A DNA stretch of 64,000 nt, taken from Tetragonia tetragonoides (taxonomy: Eukaryota > Streptophyta > Magnoliopsida > Caryophyllales > Aizoaceae). The stretch covers positions 39,787,001 to 39,851,000 of the forward strand of contig CM076143.1 in the NCBI GenBank assembly GCA_038025085.1, given 5' to 3'. Position 1 is the stretch's first letter; every line of letters starts with the position of its first letter. The notes below the pieces were generated by a model that made no database searches, had not been told where the DNA came from, and worked only from the letters and a program-made list of their open reading frames with translations. Positions 32,601 through 43,028 of the stretch are shown in pieces. The translations under genes were made by a program, and so were the position numbers.

Positions 32601-35063
32601 CTTATAGGGGACATCGTGAGTACATTCATGTTTTTGTGAAGGCACTAGGAGGCGTCGTAAATGGATCAGATAAGCGAATCATGTTTCTTTGTGGGGTATG
32701 TAAGATTTTTGTTTGATTAGTAGTCTATTCAGAGTTTTACTGTGAGAGAAGGTGTTTAATCAATCTGGTTCCTCAATGTCTAATTTTTATGCTTCTGTAA
32801 AAATTTCACTGCGTAAAGGCTTGGTTGTTCACCATCAAACATACAACTAATTTCCTTTTTAGGCATACTGTTTACATATTCAATATGAGAGTTATGCGCT
32901 CCTTAAGTGTTTGTCATATTCAGAAAAAGTCTCCCTACTAGGCAACTAGTTAGGGACTTAAGGGTAAGGGTGCGTACATCTGGACCCCCTAGACAGGTTG
33001 GGATACTTACTGTGTGGTTGTTGTTTAATTGTTTGTCATGCAATAATACTCACCTTGAACTTTTTGATAGGATTTCATGGAAGATTATGAGTTTATGGTG
33101 CCCTTGCAGTCCCTACAAGCTCTTGGATGTCATGTTGATGCGGTTTGTCCTAGGAAGAAGAAAGGCGATATCTGTCCAACTGTTGTACATGATTTTGAAG
33201 GTGACCAAACCTACAATGAAAAGCCTGGCAGTAACTTACATTGACAGCCACTTTTGACGGCATAGATACCTCAACATATGATGGTCTTGTGATTCCAGGA
33301 GGCCGAGCTCCAGAGTACCTGGCTTTGCATGACAATGTTATTGCCTTGGTGAAAAGTTTCATGGATGTTGGTAAACCATTTGCATCCAATTGCTACGGCC
33401 AACAGATTTTGTGCGCGTCTGATGTTCTGAAGGTAGTTTTTATCATTGTTGTTGAGGTCTTTAATCTGTTTACTACGCGGATTTTCCTCAGTCGTCGCTA
33501 TTATGATATGAAACCTGCTCAACTGATATCTTGTTATGCAACTGTATCTGACAATCTCTTTTTCTAACTTCTGCTTATTTATGCTGAAGCAGAAGTAAAA
33601 CAGATTGAATAGGGGAGACGGGCCTGGAGCCGTGAGAGAAACTTAAGGTTATAAGCTATAACACTTTCACTGCGATCCATCATATTCAACATAGCAATCT
33701 TAAGATGTGTACATATAACTAAACAACCTAGGTGTTACCTACAAATCCTCCTGTTAGTGCATTCAGTAAATTTAGCCTGCAGTTGCATGTAGTTTGCCAT
33801 TCGTAATGATTTCCCAAATGGGAACCTTCGAATTTCCAGAGAAAGAGACTGCAGCAGCCAATCGTTGGGATGCCACTTGATAATTTCCAACAATGAAGGT
33901 ATTCTTATAAAAGAAACTCGAGGGAAGAAACAACCTTGGATGAAATGGACTGAAAGAGCCATCAATGACAATTGGAATTTGATACTTTATTAAATGTATT
34001 AGAGACTGTTTTGTACTAAGAAATGAGCCACCTCAATAGTTTGTTAATTCAAGGGGGTTGTATCAAGTATTAATGTTGTAAAAGAAAAAAAGAGGGATTG
34101 TAATTCTGATAATTGTTCCAGGATTTCATTGAGTTTGACTCTATGTTCTTTGTCCCAAACTGCAACAACAAGAATCTCGGTGCGGACCCGCTCATACCAA
34201 GTGCTGAAATATTTAGCTTAAGGTATGAGACTTTCAGGATTAGGGAATGGGGTTTTCTTTTTTCTTTTTTTGATGAAAATGGGCAATCAATTAAAACATG
34301 CTCGTTGATTAGCAAGTGCAATCTGTGCCACGGCACAGGGCCTCATATTTTAGAGGGCCCAATTTACTCCAAAGTGCTGGCCCAACTTTAGTTTAGTTTC
34401 TGAGATTTCAAATCTAGTAGGGCCCTAAACACTAGCTACTTGTCAATGTTTTCATTTTGCCAAAAAACGCAAATAACGCCTCCCCCAGCCCCACCCCTTC
34501 TTCTCTCTGTCAATTTTTTATGATTACCTACTCTTTGACTTGACTGGCCTCAACACTCTATCAGCTCCCCCACTTTGTTTTTTACTTTTCTTTTTGTTTT
34601 TTGATAAGTAACTTAAATGCTATGGTCTATGGGAAATTTTTTGGTGAGAAAGTTTTCCAAGCTATTGCCTTGTTTTCTTCCCTTTTCATCAAAATGGTGT
34701 TGTGATCTTAATTGGAGTAGTTTTGCGGTATTGTGTAGTTTACTGCTAATCCAATTCTTCGCAGTAATTTTTGTCCTCTTTTACTGGTTGATACTCAAGT
34801 TTTTAGGTTATTAGTACTTAATAGGTTATATTTCAATTTTCTTGGTACTGGAAAAATTGTGCATTTTTCTGAGTTTTAAGGGCCCAACTTTTACATTTAG
34901 TACAGGGCCTCCGAAATGTACGGAACGGCCCTGAATTAAAATTACGTAGAAATGTATCTTGGGTGTAAAACACCCTTACCGGCGTCTAAATAAAAATGCA
35001 TACAAACTTGAGGTAAGGAATCAAATATGATAGTTGGTTCCCGAAAGCTAAATGTTTGTAAGA

Positions 35064-35310
35064 CTACATGAGCAAGGCATCAGCTACACTGTTGCATTCT
35101 CTATAACAGTGTATGATGAGAACCTGGTCCAAATTCTTCAAGATATTTCTGCACTCCATGACAGTAGGTGCCCAAATGTCCTTCAGAATTCTTTCATTGT
35201 TGATAAGATCCACAGCTTTCTTTCTGTCAAGTGATGTTTCTTTTATAAACGGAGTTTTCTTGGGCCCAGATATCACTTCACATGCAAATAGAAGATGGCA
35301 TGCATATGAA
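35064..35310 (-). mobile_element. LINE-derived RNase H-like (RVT_3) fragment
   Basis: The minus strand encodes CEVISGPKKTPFIKETS, RKKAVDLINNERIL and HCYRECNSVADALLM. This matches the order and spacing of the RVT_3 domain (ESDSxxAVxLIN ... REANxVADALA). It is isolated, with no RT nearby. Confidence 0.7.
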
Positions 35311-35486
35311 ATTTACATCTAGCTAAGGCTATAAAAAGGACGTGATAATTGCCGCCCAATGACTTGAAAATGGAAGAGAAACAGGCTCATTAAGTCATAA
35401 GTGACAATAAACAAAAGAGAAATAATTAAGAGACAAAAACCTGAAGTGACCCTCTTCTTTTCAACACCCCAACACATATAGATATT

Positions 35487-35618
35487 TTTTTTTCTTTTGA
35501 AGAGACATGGTTGTCGAAGCTTTGCTTGACTAATCTCATGGGTCCTGAAGTTAACGACCAGTAAAACCTCCAGTCTCGAACCTGGGACCTCTGGAATATT
35601 TCTCAGATTACCCCCCGG
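35487..35618 (-). mobile_element. tRNA-derived SINE
   Basis: The minus strand carries a Pol III box-B-like GGTTCGAGACTGG and ends in an A-rich tail (TTTTTTTTTC on the plus strand). Flanks ACACATATAGATATT (35472-35486) and ACACATAGATATT (35619-35631) form a TSD apart from a 2-bp difference. The length is about 132 bp. Confidence 0.65.
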
Positions 35619-36149
35619 ACACATAGATATTACTACCAACAACTGTAACAGCACATATGTCAAGGCCAAGCTGTTTGAGATAGTAATCGGTTGCAAAATA
35701 ATTAGATCACTAGAGAAAGAATAATGGCAAGAAAGAAGAAAACAGATTTATCACGTCATGAGTCTTAGGATCAAAATCCTGAACGACAAATCACAGACAT
35801 GTCAGTATAATGACTTAAAGAAGAATTTTAATTTTACTATCTTCCCTTCAGGTGAAGTCATATCCGGATAGATCCTTCATTTAATTTGTTAACTGGTATA
35901 GCCAATAACTTTTAGGAACAAGATACTTTGGGCAAAGAGATAATCATATGCACATAGATCACAGAAGTTAAAGAGAGCATTACTTATAGATCCACAACAC
36001 CAGAACACTACACCTTATTTTGTCATTATGGTTTTTATGTTTTTTTTTTTTTGACGAATTGGTCTACTTCTCTTATTCATCCACTTGGGGAAAAAAAAAA
36101 TCAATCACAAACTAGTGCTTATACAATTTTATCCAGCACCCCCTCCTGC

Positions 36150-36644
36150 TCAAGTGAGCAAATCAACAGTAGCCACAGAGCTATCTATAGCTAAAATTCT
36201 AATACAAACATTACATTTAATACTATGAACAATCTGACCTACATCCCTATCCACTCCTCTGAATATCCTGTAATTCCTTTCAGTCCATATTTCATATACA
36301 ACAGCTAACAAACATGCTTTTCTCCATTTCTTCTGAACAGTTTTGCCTCTGTAATGCTTGTTAAACCACCTGACTTCATGCCTCAGGCTCCATCCTCTTC
36401 TATACACCCCAACCCACCTAAGCACATTCCTCCAGACTTCTGTAGCAATCGGACATCTGAAGAACAAGTGCTGAGAGCTCTCCTCCGCAGTACGGCAAAG
36501 AGTACATCTATTCACCATGACAATCCCTCGCTTTTGCATTCTATCAACAGTAGGCAATTTATTTTGTAAAGCCATCCAAGCAATGATACGATGTCTAGGA
36601 TTAGCAGACACTTCCCAAACAACTCTAGCACCCTTCCATCTCAC
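36150..36644 (-). pseudogene. LINE B ORF2, RT zinc-binding region and C-terminus
   Basis: The frame reads VWEVSANPRHRIIAWMALQN, then CTLCRTAEESSQHLFFRCPIATEVW, an intact zf-RVT CxxC...HxxxxC, then ACLLAVVYEIWTERNYRIF. This is the end of ORF2 before the 3' UTR. Confidence 0.85.
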
Positions 36645-36683
36645 ATTTGTTGGTCGAAACCAATATTAAGCTTTACTCACTGA

Positions 36684-39532
36684 TTACTTATCCCCTTTTT
36701 CCCATGTTTGCACCATCATAGCAGCATGAGTAGCATCCCCATTCATGTCCAAGATCTCATCCCTTACATGCATAAGACTTCTCCAAAATCCAGAATCTCC
36801 CTGCATGGCTTTGTACTCCCATACCCCCCTATGCTTAAGGTGGTAATGCCGTGACCAATCGAGCCACAAGGATTGTTGCCCTGACTGTAATTTCCACAGC
36901 CATTTAGCAACCATTGCCTTATTCCAGCTTAACACCTCCTTTAAACCCAACCCTCCTTCTTGTTTTGGCCTGCAAATATTCTTCCAGCTAACCCAGCAAT
37001 TACTTCTCCCGTTTTCATTCATTCCCCAAAAAAATTGTCTACACAGAGCCCCCATTTCATGGATGACAGCTTTTGGCAGTACAAACATAGCACATCAAAA
37101 GGATTGCAACCCAAAGATAACAGTATTCAAGAGCTGTAACTTACCTGCGTAAGACAGCAAATGATTGGCCCAATGTTTGAGCTTAAGTTGTATCTTCTCC
37201 AGTAAAGGTCTGCACAAAGAGGCAGTGAGCCTGGTTGAAGAGAGGGGCATGCCTAAGTATCTAAATGGCAACGTACCCTCCTGATACCCAGTAGCACCCA
37301 TGATATCTTCTTTCACTCTATCTGAGACCCCTCCAAAAAAGATTCTTGTCTTCTGAGGGCTAGGTTCCAGCCCAGAAGTCAGGGCAAACTCCTCCAGACA
37401 ATTAACAGCTGCCATCACAGAGGATTTGTCACCACTAGAGAAAACTAATAAATCATCAACAAAGGATAGTTAAGCAAGATCCACTTTAGTACATTTAGGG
37501 TGGCTTTTAAACCCCCCCATCCCTCTTGACTTTTTTCATCATCCCAGTGAAATACTCCATCCCTAGAACAAACAAATGTGGGGACATGGGATCCCCTTGT
37601 CGGAGCCCTCTGCCACTTGGGAAGAACCCATGAGGAGAACCGTTAAGACACACTGAGAACATAGGCCCTTTTTAGGCATACAGCAACCCAGTTGACAAAT
37701 TGAGGGGGAAACCCATACCCATGCATCACATCCACCAAGAATTCCCAGCTGATAGTATCATACGCTTTCTTGATATCAACTTTTATCACCGCTCTTGGAG
37801 ACACATTCTTACGCCCATAATGCTTGAACAACTCATGGCCAGAGCAATATTCTCAAATATACTTCTATTTTGCACGAAAGCACTCTGCTCCCTACTGATT
37901 ATATCACATAAAACACCCTGCATCCTCTTCGCAAGAATTTTTGTAATGGTCTTGAAAACCACACTACAACAGCTAATAGGCCTAAATTCAGTCACATCTC
38001 TAGGTTGCTCATTTTTTGGGATGAGAGTAAGAAAAGTGGCATTGACTTGCCTCATGAGTTTTCCAGTTTCAAAGAATTCCTTCACAGCCCCATAAACACT
38101 ATCCCCTACAACCTCCCAAGCTGTTTTGAAGGAAGAAAAGGTATAACCGTCAGGGCCAGGTGCTTTGGCATCCGCTATTGAGAAAATAGCAGCTTTAACT
38201 TTATCATAAGAGAAAGGTTGAATCAACTCCTCAGCCCTTTCACTATCAACCAGCAGCCCTTCCTTGATCACATCAGGGTCAACCTGCTTAACTACTATCT
38301 TATTGTGTAAAAGATCAGAATAGAAATCCACAAAGGCCTTAGGGACATCAGTCCCTCTCACACCATTCCTTGAAGATCAGTGATGGAAACCACACTATTC
38401 CTGGCATGTCTTTCTTTTATCTTTTTATGAAAATAAGTAGTATTTTCATCTTTCAATCGAATGTCATGGAGCTTAGCCCTCTGCTGGTAAGCTTTGAGTT
38501 CAACCCCTTTGAGCATAAAATATTTCTTTTTCAAGTCTCTCTCCTGTTGGATCAACTGTTGATTCCTAGGCTCTGTTTCTAGCTGTTTCTGCACATTTTC
38601 CAGCTCCTCCCGACCCTGCTTGACCCTATCAGAAATGTTCATGTAATGCTTCCTGTGCATCTGTTTCAGTAGAGGCTTAAGCTTCTTCAACTTTCTCCTC
38701 AGCTGCTGCATATAGGAGCCACTTTCAGCAACATCCCACACACTACGTACCTTACTCAGAAACTCCACATCCTCACACCAATGATTCAGGAACCTGAATG
38801 GTTTAGGCTCCGAAAGGGCATCTTCCATCACCTGAACAAGAGTAGGGGAGTGATCAGAGACACCCCTAGGCAAGAACTCTGCAGAAGCCTGAATTCCAGC
38901 CAGAAGCCACTTATCATCACACATAGCCCTATCCAACTTACTGAACATCCTATCATCATTATCCTGATTGTTGCAAAACGTAAAATAACACCCTGTGGCA
39001 GCAAGATCCTCCAGTTTATTAGCATGAACACAGTCAACAAACTCTTGAATAGCTCCAACATCCGGGGCAACAACACTATCTCTTTCTGTAGTACACATAA
39101 CAACATTAAAATCACCCATGAGAATCCATGGGTTTTTCATACTCCTCTTGATGTGATTCATCTCCTCCCAAAGCTCTCTACGAATCTCCACTTCATTTGC
39201 AGCATATACCACTGACAAACAACAATCAAACTTGCTCACTTTAGATTTCACCCTACAATGGATCATTTGTCTAGAAATAGACAAAATTTCCACTTCCACA
39301 TTCAAATGATCCCAGAGGACCCAAATTCTGCCATTACTATGAGTAGAGTAATTGTCACAGGAAACTGTAACCCTTAGCAAAATCATTTCCTTATTCGATC
39401 AGCTTTCCTAGCTTTTATTCTGGTCTCCAAGAGACCCATGACATTTATTTTATTCTTTCTCAGAAAGTCTCTGACTTCCTGAAGCTTTAGGGGCTGGTTA
39501 CAACCCCTAATATTCCATGTACACAACTTCAT
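36684..39532 (-). pseudogene. LINE B ORF2: endonuclease and reverse transcriptase, frameshifted
   Basis: ORF2 starts at ATG 39532-39530: MKLCTWNIRGCNQPLKLQEV, then VMGLLETRIK. It breaks at a TGA near 39390, then continues in another frame as RIWVLWDHLN, ILMGDFNVVM, KLDRAMCD and VSDHSPTLV, the endonuclease catalytic set. The linker DENTTYFHKKIKERHARN leads to RT: AKAPGPDGYTF, LIPKNEQPRDVTEFRPISCC, QSAFVQNRSIFEN, VIKVDIKKAYDTISWEF, then the catalytic FVDDLLVFSSGD near 37435-37470 just after an in-frame TAA. RT then reads PFRYLGMPLSSTRL and the thumb. At least four breaks are present. Confidence 0.85.
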
Positions 39533-40901
39533 TTAACACCAGATGGGTGAGCATTCCCTCCCCCTCCACTGTTCTCCTTTTGGCTCCCTGACCCCTCCTG
39601 CTGCTCATCTCTCCTATTCTGGTTTAGTACACTAAGCCTGTTACTAGTCCTAGGCCCAGTGAGGCTATTCTCCCTTAAGCCATCCTTCTCCTTGCCCTTA
39701 TCCCCTACTCTAGGCCTTGGACCCTTTGGAGTTTTCTTCTGCACAGATCCATGCTGCTTTGTTGTTGCATTTGACTCAGCTTCTACAGAACCTCCATTCT
39801 TTACTACAGAAGCTGGCAGTGCCACAGGTTGAGGTACAACCGGTATTGGGACTTCACCCTGGACAGGCTCAGGAATAACCACTTCAACCACTTCAGCTGG
39901 CTGCTTAGGCTGACTCTCAACAGCCTTCGCCCTTGCCTTACAATGAATATCATCATGCCCTAATAATTGACACATCGAGCAATAGTAGGGCACCCATTCA
40001 TATAGCACTTTTTGCCTCAGTTTTTGGCCAAAAGGGGACATGAGGGTAACCTCCGATCTGAGTGGCTTTGACACATCCACTTCCACCAATATTCTTGCAT
40101 ATGAAACCTTCTCTTTTTGGGCAGTACAACGATCAGCAAACATGGGTCGCCCAATAGTACTAGTCACCTTTCCCAATCCTCTTGTAGACCAGAAGTGTAC
40201 ATCAAGATTGGGGAGAGTCACCCACACAGACCCTAGTAATCTGTGCTTGTTCTATGCAAAAGCTTGGACTCCATGGCCTGAGTAACAGCACCCTATTAGC
40301 CACCATCCATGGACCCCCTTTCAAGATTTCATCTCTATCTTGCTCTGATTGAAACCTAAAATAGAACCACCCTTTCTTGTGATACAAGAGCTTTGGTTCA
40401 GAGACATGGTTCCATTTTTTTTGCAACAAAAGCCTTCATGATGTCTTCTTAAGGAGTGCCCCCCATAACAAAACCCACTAAAGCTATCTTCCAATATTCA
40501 ACCTCCTCCTCAATGTCCTCCATTGAAATGGTGACAACATCCGCTGCTTCACTCTCCGGGTCAAACTCTAATTGCAAGCCCTTAAAGGGATTCCTATTAC
40601 CCGCAAAAACTTCCTTCCAATTCTTCTTACTCCCCTGTTTCCCCTTATTTTTAGGGTTAGGGTTTTCAAGAATCTCCTCAACATTTTCCCCAATAATTCC
40701 CTCAACATTACTCACATCATCTGCCCAACTCCTACGTTTATGTTGATTAGTCAATACAAGCAACCCATTTAATTCAGGATTAATATCATGATTAATTTGT
40801 TCAACCTCACCATGTTCATGCTCAAATCCCTGATTTCTCAATTCATTCAACAAATCATCAGAATTATGGAACAAATCATCAGGATTACATAATAGTATCA
40901 C
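39529..40901 (-). pseudogene. LINE B ORF1 (DUF4283-like, zinc knuckle), frameshifted
   Basis: Three pieces are seen. The N-terminal acidic part is at 40901-40449 (HKRRSWADDVSNVEGIIGEN). The DUF4283-like part is at 40429-40202 (GWFYFRFQSEQDRDEILKGG, PWMVANRVLLLRPW). The C-terminal part is at 40227-39529 with CSMCQLLGHDDIHC (CCHC knuckle) and a Pro/Val/Lys-rich tail. Its stop TGA (39531-39529) overlaps the ORF2 start as ATGA. Confidence 0.82.
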
Positions 40902-40942
40902 ATCATAATCCTGATGATTTGTTCCATAATTCTGATGATTTG
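40851..40942. repeat. Perfect 37-bp inverted repeat at the 5' end of LINE B
   Basis: The left arm 40851-40887 and right arm 40906-40942 are exact reverse complements, with an 18-base loop (40888-40905). Each arm itself contains two copies of a CAAATCATCAG-like motif, so two registers of pairing are possible. One arm lies in the LINE ORF1 N-terminus, the other just beyond the expected 5' end. Confidence 0.93.
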
Positions 40943-40966
40943 TTCCACCTATTACAAGGAGAACTA

Positions 40967-41155
40967 TTACAAATCATCATCGCCACCACCTTCAAACGTA
41001 AGAGGTTTAAGAGCGTCAAAATCTCGGAAACTACGCGCTGCAGAGGCTTGTGCGGTTTCCATCTCTTTTTGACGTGCCATTTGTCGTGCCATGATCTCGA
41101 CCACATCGGTCAGACCATCCTCGAGTCGTGCAATTCTATCGGCGTTGGTTGTCAT
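40967..41155 (-). pseudogene. Gypsy gag, N-terminal piece only
   Basis: The likely start at 41155 gives MTTNADRIARLEDGLTDVVE, a coiled-coil-like stretch. It then reads RSFRDFDALKPLTFEGGGD, the usual lead-in to the retrotransposon gag domain. The sequence departs from gag right after, at the LINE B border. Confidence 0.75.
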
Positions 41156-41218
41156 TTCGCGATCTGAGAATATAAAAGTAATGGTATGAACACCATTCAC
41201 ACAACTTGCACATCTCAA

Positions 41219-41842
41219 CCCATTAAGGTCTAATTGAGAGAACTAGGTTGTAATTGAAACCTTTCTCTTGACATTTAGCATATAGCATATAAGTTTCGAA
41301 GATCGACCTAACATTGTAGGTCTAAGCAACATACTTGCTTTATTGTCCTCAGTTCTCATGCATAATAGTTCGATAAGCATATAAAACACCTTAGACACAT
41401 TGGTCTCACAAGAATAGACAAAGATGTTCATAATGCACATAATGAGGCTCCATACTATTTTAGTAGGGCAATAGACAATCACACGAAATCATATTGATAT
41501 GCTTTAGCACTTGGCTCACAAGAGAGTTGATAATGCTCAACAACGATTTTGCCATAAATTCGACATGGATTTCCCATCATATCACGACGATAAGAGATAG
41601 CATTCATGCTTTTGGTCAACCATGCAAATATGTGACAACGACAGTGATATAAACAAATCACAACGACTTTCATATAATCAAATGAAATAGTTTTGCAATA
41701 AGATAGATTGCAAAAGAAATATGAGTCAAAAATATTTGTTGCTTAAGCAACTACACACCACACCAATCTTGACCACGCAGGGCCATCACAAAAATGGAAT
41801 AATGTTTCTAAACAAAACGACCAACTCTAGTCAATAAAATAG
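41219..41842. other. Spacer between extra ORF and gag of the Gypsy element
   Basis: This is AT-rich internal element sequence without a credible ORF. Confidence 0.6.
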
Positions 41843-42832
41843 CTAAATAGCAATTGGGTTCTGCTGAGATCCAAGAGGCGTATCATCATCCTCGTCCCTC
41901 CTTGGCTTCACTTCCCTACAAGGCGTGTAAGGATGCTCGTCACCTTTGAACTTCTGAGGCATGAAGCGCCTTCTGAAGTTGTCCACAAGCTTGCGCTTCT
42001 TGGACCAGCAGCTCTCACATAAGTCCTTCGGAGCAGACACCAAGACGTGATTAACCTTCCATTCGAACTCGGACAAGCATAACTCATTGCCAACACCCTG
42101 AAAAGTTAGCGCCCAACGATTTCCTTTGCCATACTTCTCGTCGTTGATGTAGCCACTCTTCAGTATCACATCGTCATACTTCTCCTTGAGACCTCTCCAA
42201 GGATGCAGGTTGGGTAAGCCAGCTAGTAGGAGTTCTACCCAGAAACCTTGGTGTATCCTCGTACGGTTCTCATATTCAAATCGTTGGATCGTAGTGAATG
42301 CACGATCGATGTAGACACGGATGTCATCTAACTCGGCATCAGTGGCGAAGAAAGGCTCCGCAGGAGAAGACACATCAGCAGGAGGCAAAGGAGGTATAGA
42401 GTTATTGCCGCTTGCATCACCAATATCCTCTAAGTCTGGCATGCTAGGTGAATCAGGGACACCAGCTCCATACTCAAAACGCATGTCTAGATCCACAGAG
42501 TTAGGCTCAACGCTTGGCTCGTTAGCAGGAGCATTGCCAGCCTCAGGTTCGGACTCCGTAGGTTCCTCTTCAGAATCAGGATCCTCGTTAGCTTCCAAGT
42601 CATGGTTAGGCTCAAGCGGTACGTCATCATCGTGAGCATCATGCGCGGGTTGATCCACCTCGAGCTCGTGCGCGCCATTGTCGTGCGCCTCGGGCTCGGG
42701 TACGGCCTCGTCATGCGTTGGCTCGCTATCGGAAATGTTTACGTATTCCACCTCGTTCTCGGGTGCAACGATCATCGCTCGTGGTTTTCTACCTCTAGTC
42801 GACTTCATCGCGGTCAAACGAGTAATTGCCAT
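41843..42832 (-). CDS. Unassigned acidic ORF between LTR and gag of the Gypsy element
   Basis: The frame has 329 codons from ATG 42832, beginning MAITRLTAMKSTRGRKPRAM. Residues ~25-165 are strongly acidic (Asp/Glu/Pro/Asn-rich, with many HD and EPE repeats). The C-terminal half is a mixed, probably folded region: DDIRVYIDRAFTTIQRFEYE, FWVELLLAGLPNLHPWRGLK and CESCWSKKRKLVDNFRRRF, with a CxxC and basic stretch near residue 275. It is uninterrupted although the neighbouring gag is destroyed. I do not recognise the family. Extra ORFs before gag are known in Tat/Ogre Gypsy elements, but this PBS is Met-like. It could also be captured host sequence. Confidence 0.65.
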   Translation of the reverse strand: MAITRLTAMKSTRGRKPRAMIVAPENEVEYVNISDSEPTHDEAVPEPEAHDNGAHELEVDQPAHDAHDDDVPLEPNHDLEANEDPDSEEEPTESEPEAGNAPANEPSVEPNSVDLDMRFEYGAGVPDSPSMPDLEDIGDASGNNSIPPLPPADVSSPAEPFFATDAELDDIRVYIDRAFTTIQRFEYENRTRIHQGFWVELLLAGLPNLHPWRGLKEKYDDVILKSGYINDEKYGKGNRWALTFQGVGNELCLSEFEWKVNHVLVSAPKDLCESCWSKKRKLVDNFRRRFMPQKFKGDEHPYTPCREVKPRRDEDDDTPLGSQQNPIAI

Positions 42833-43014
42833 CTACAAAAGGGCAATCAAACAATGCAATAAGAACATTTAAATCACAATTAAGGTGATTTCAAGTAATT
42901 CCTAGCTTCTAGGACTACTACGCTCAACGGCTTTAATTACATTTTATTTTCCCCAATAATGAAACTAATCTTTATTAATTCATTTATTAACCTATGCAAC
43001 CTTTTAAACCTAGG

Positions 43015-43026
43015 GCTTTGATACCA
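43015..43026 (-). promoter_or_regulatory. Primer binding site (tRNA-Met-like)
   Basis: The minus strand reads TGGTATCAAAGC, one base from the standard TGGTATCAGAGC. It lies two bases inside the LTR. Confidence 0.8.
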
Positions 43027-43028
43027 TT

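Larger units (their letters stand above)
23152..33432 (+). pseudogene. DJ1D: DJ-1 homolog D, copy C: disrupted pseudogene
   Basis: The exons match copy B: exon 1 23152-23221, exon 2 24564-24680, exon 3 26588-26938 plus 32606-32695, exon 4 33071-33432. Lesions: exon 1 has TATGATCGAG where copy B has TATGAG, a net 4-base insertion before the donor, plus Met18 changed to Lys in GDYMEDYE. Exon 3 is split by a 5.66-kb Copia element, and without it the exon is 441 nt like copy B. Exon 4 is 362 nt against 363, with a one-base loss after KPG. The second ICHGQQ elbow reads NCYGQQ, so its catalytic His is Tyr. Exon 5 was not found downstream. The first-domain elbow SICHGQ is intact. It cannot make a full protein. 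Whether domain 1 was ever expressed alone is unknown. Confidence 0.92.
33433..36040. other. Downstream region of copy C: expected exon 5 missing
   Basis: I searched by eye for the [10 protein letters not shown] exon and did not find it, so the gene end appears deleted or replaced. The stretch holds RNase H debris (35064-35310) and a SINE (35487-35618). Two CAGGGCC-rich ends near 34335 and 34935, in inverted orientation, could mark a decayed hAT-like element, but no clear TSD was seen. A minus-strand frame at 33735-33971 is not recognised. Confidence 0.5.
36041..40966 (-). mobile_element. LINE B: nearly full-length L1-type retrotransposon, decayed
   Basis: On the plus strand it begins with about T14 (36041-36053), the complement of poly(A). 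Minus-strand order is ORF1 with CCHC knuckle, ORF2 endonuclease, RT, then RT zinc-binding region. Its 5' end carries a perfect inverted repeat (40851-40942). It abuts, and probably interrupts, the gag of a minus-strand Gypsy element. No TSD could be matched across the two edges. Confidence 0.85.

Noticed and set aside
33735..33971. 78-codon minus-strand frame downstream of DJ-1D copy C
   Set aside because: No recognisable motif on either strand; too short to support a gene.
42321..42635. Ser-rich plus-strand frame
   Set aside because: Antisense of the acidic part of the Gypsy extra ORF; biased codons explain it.
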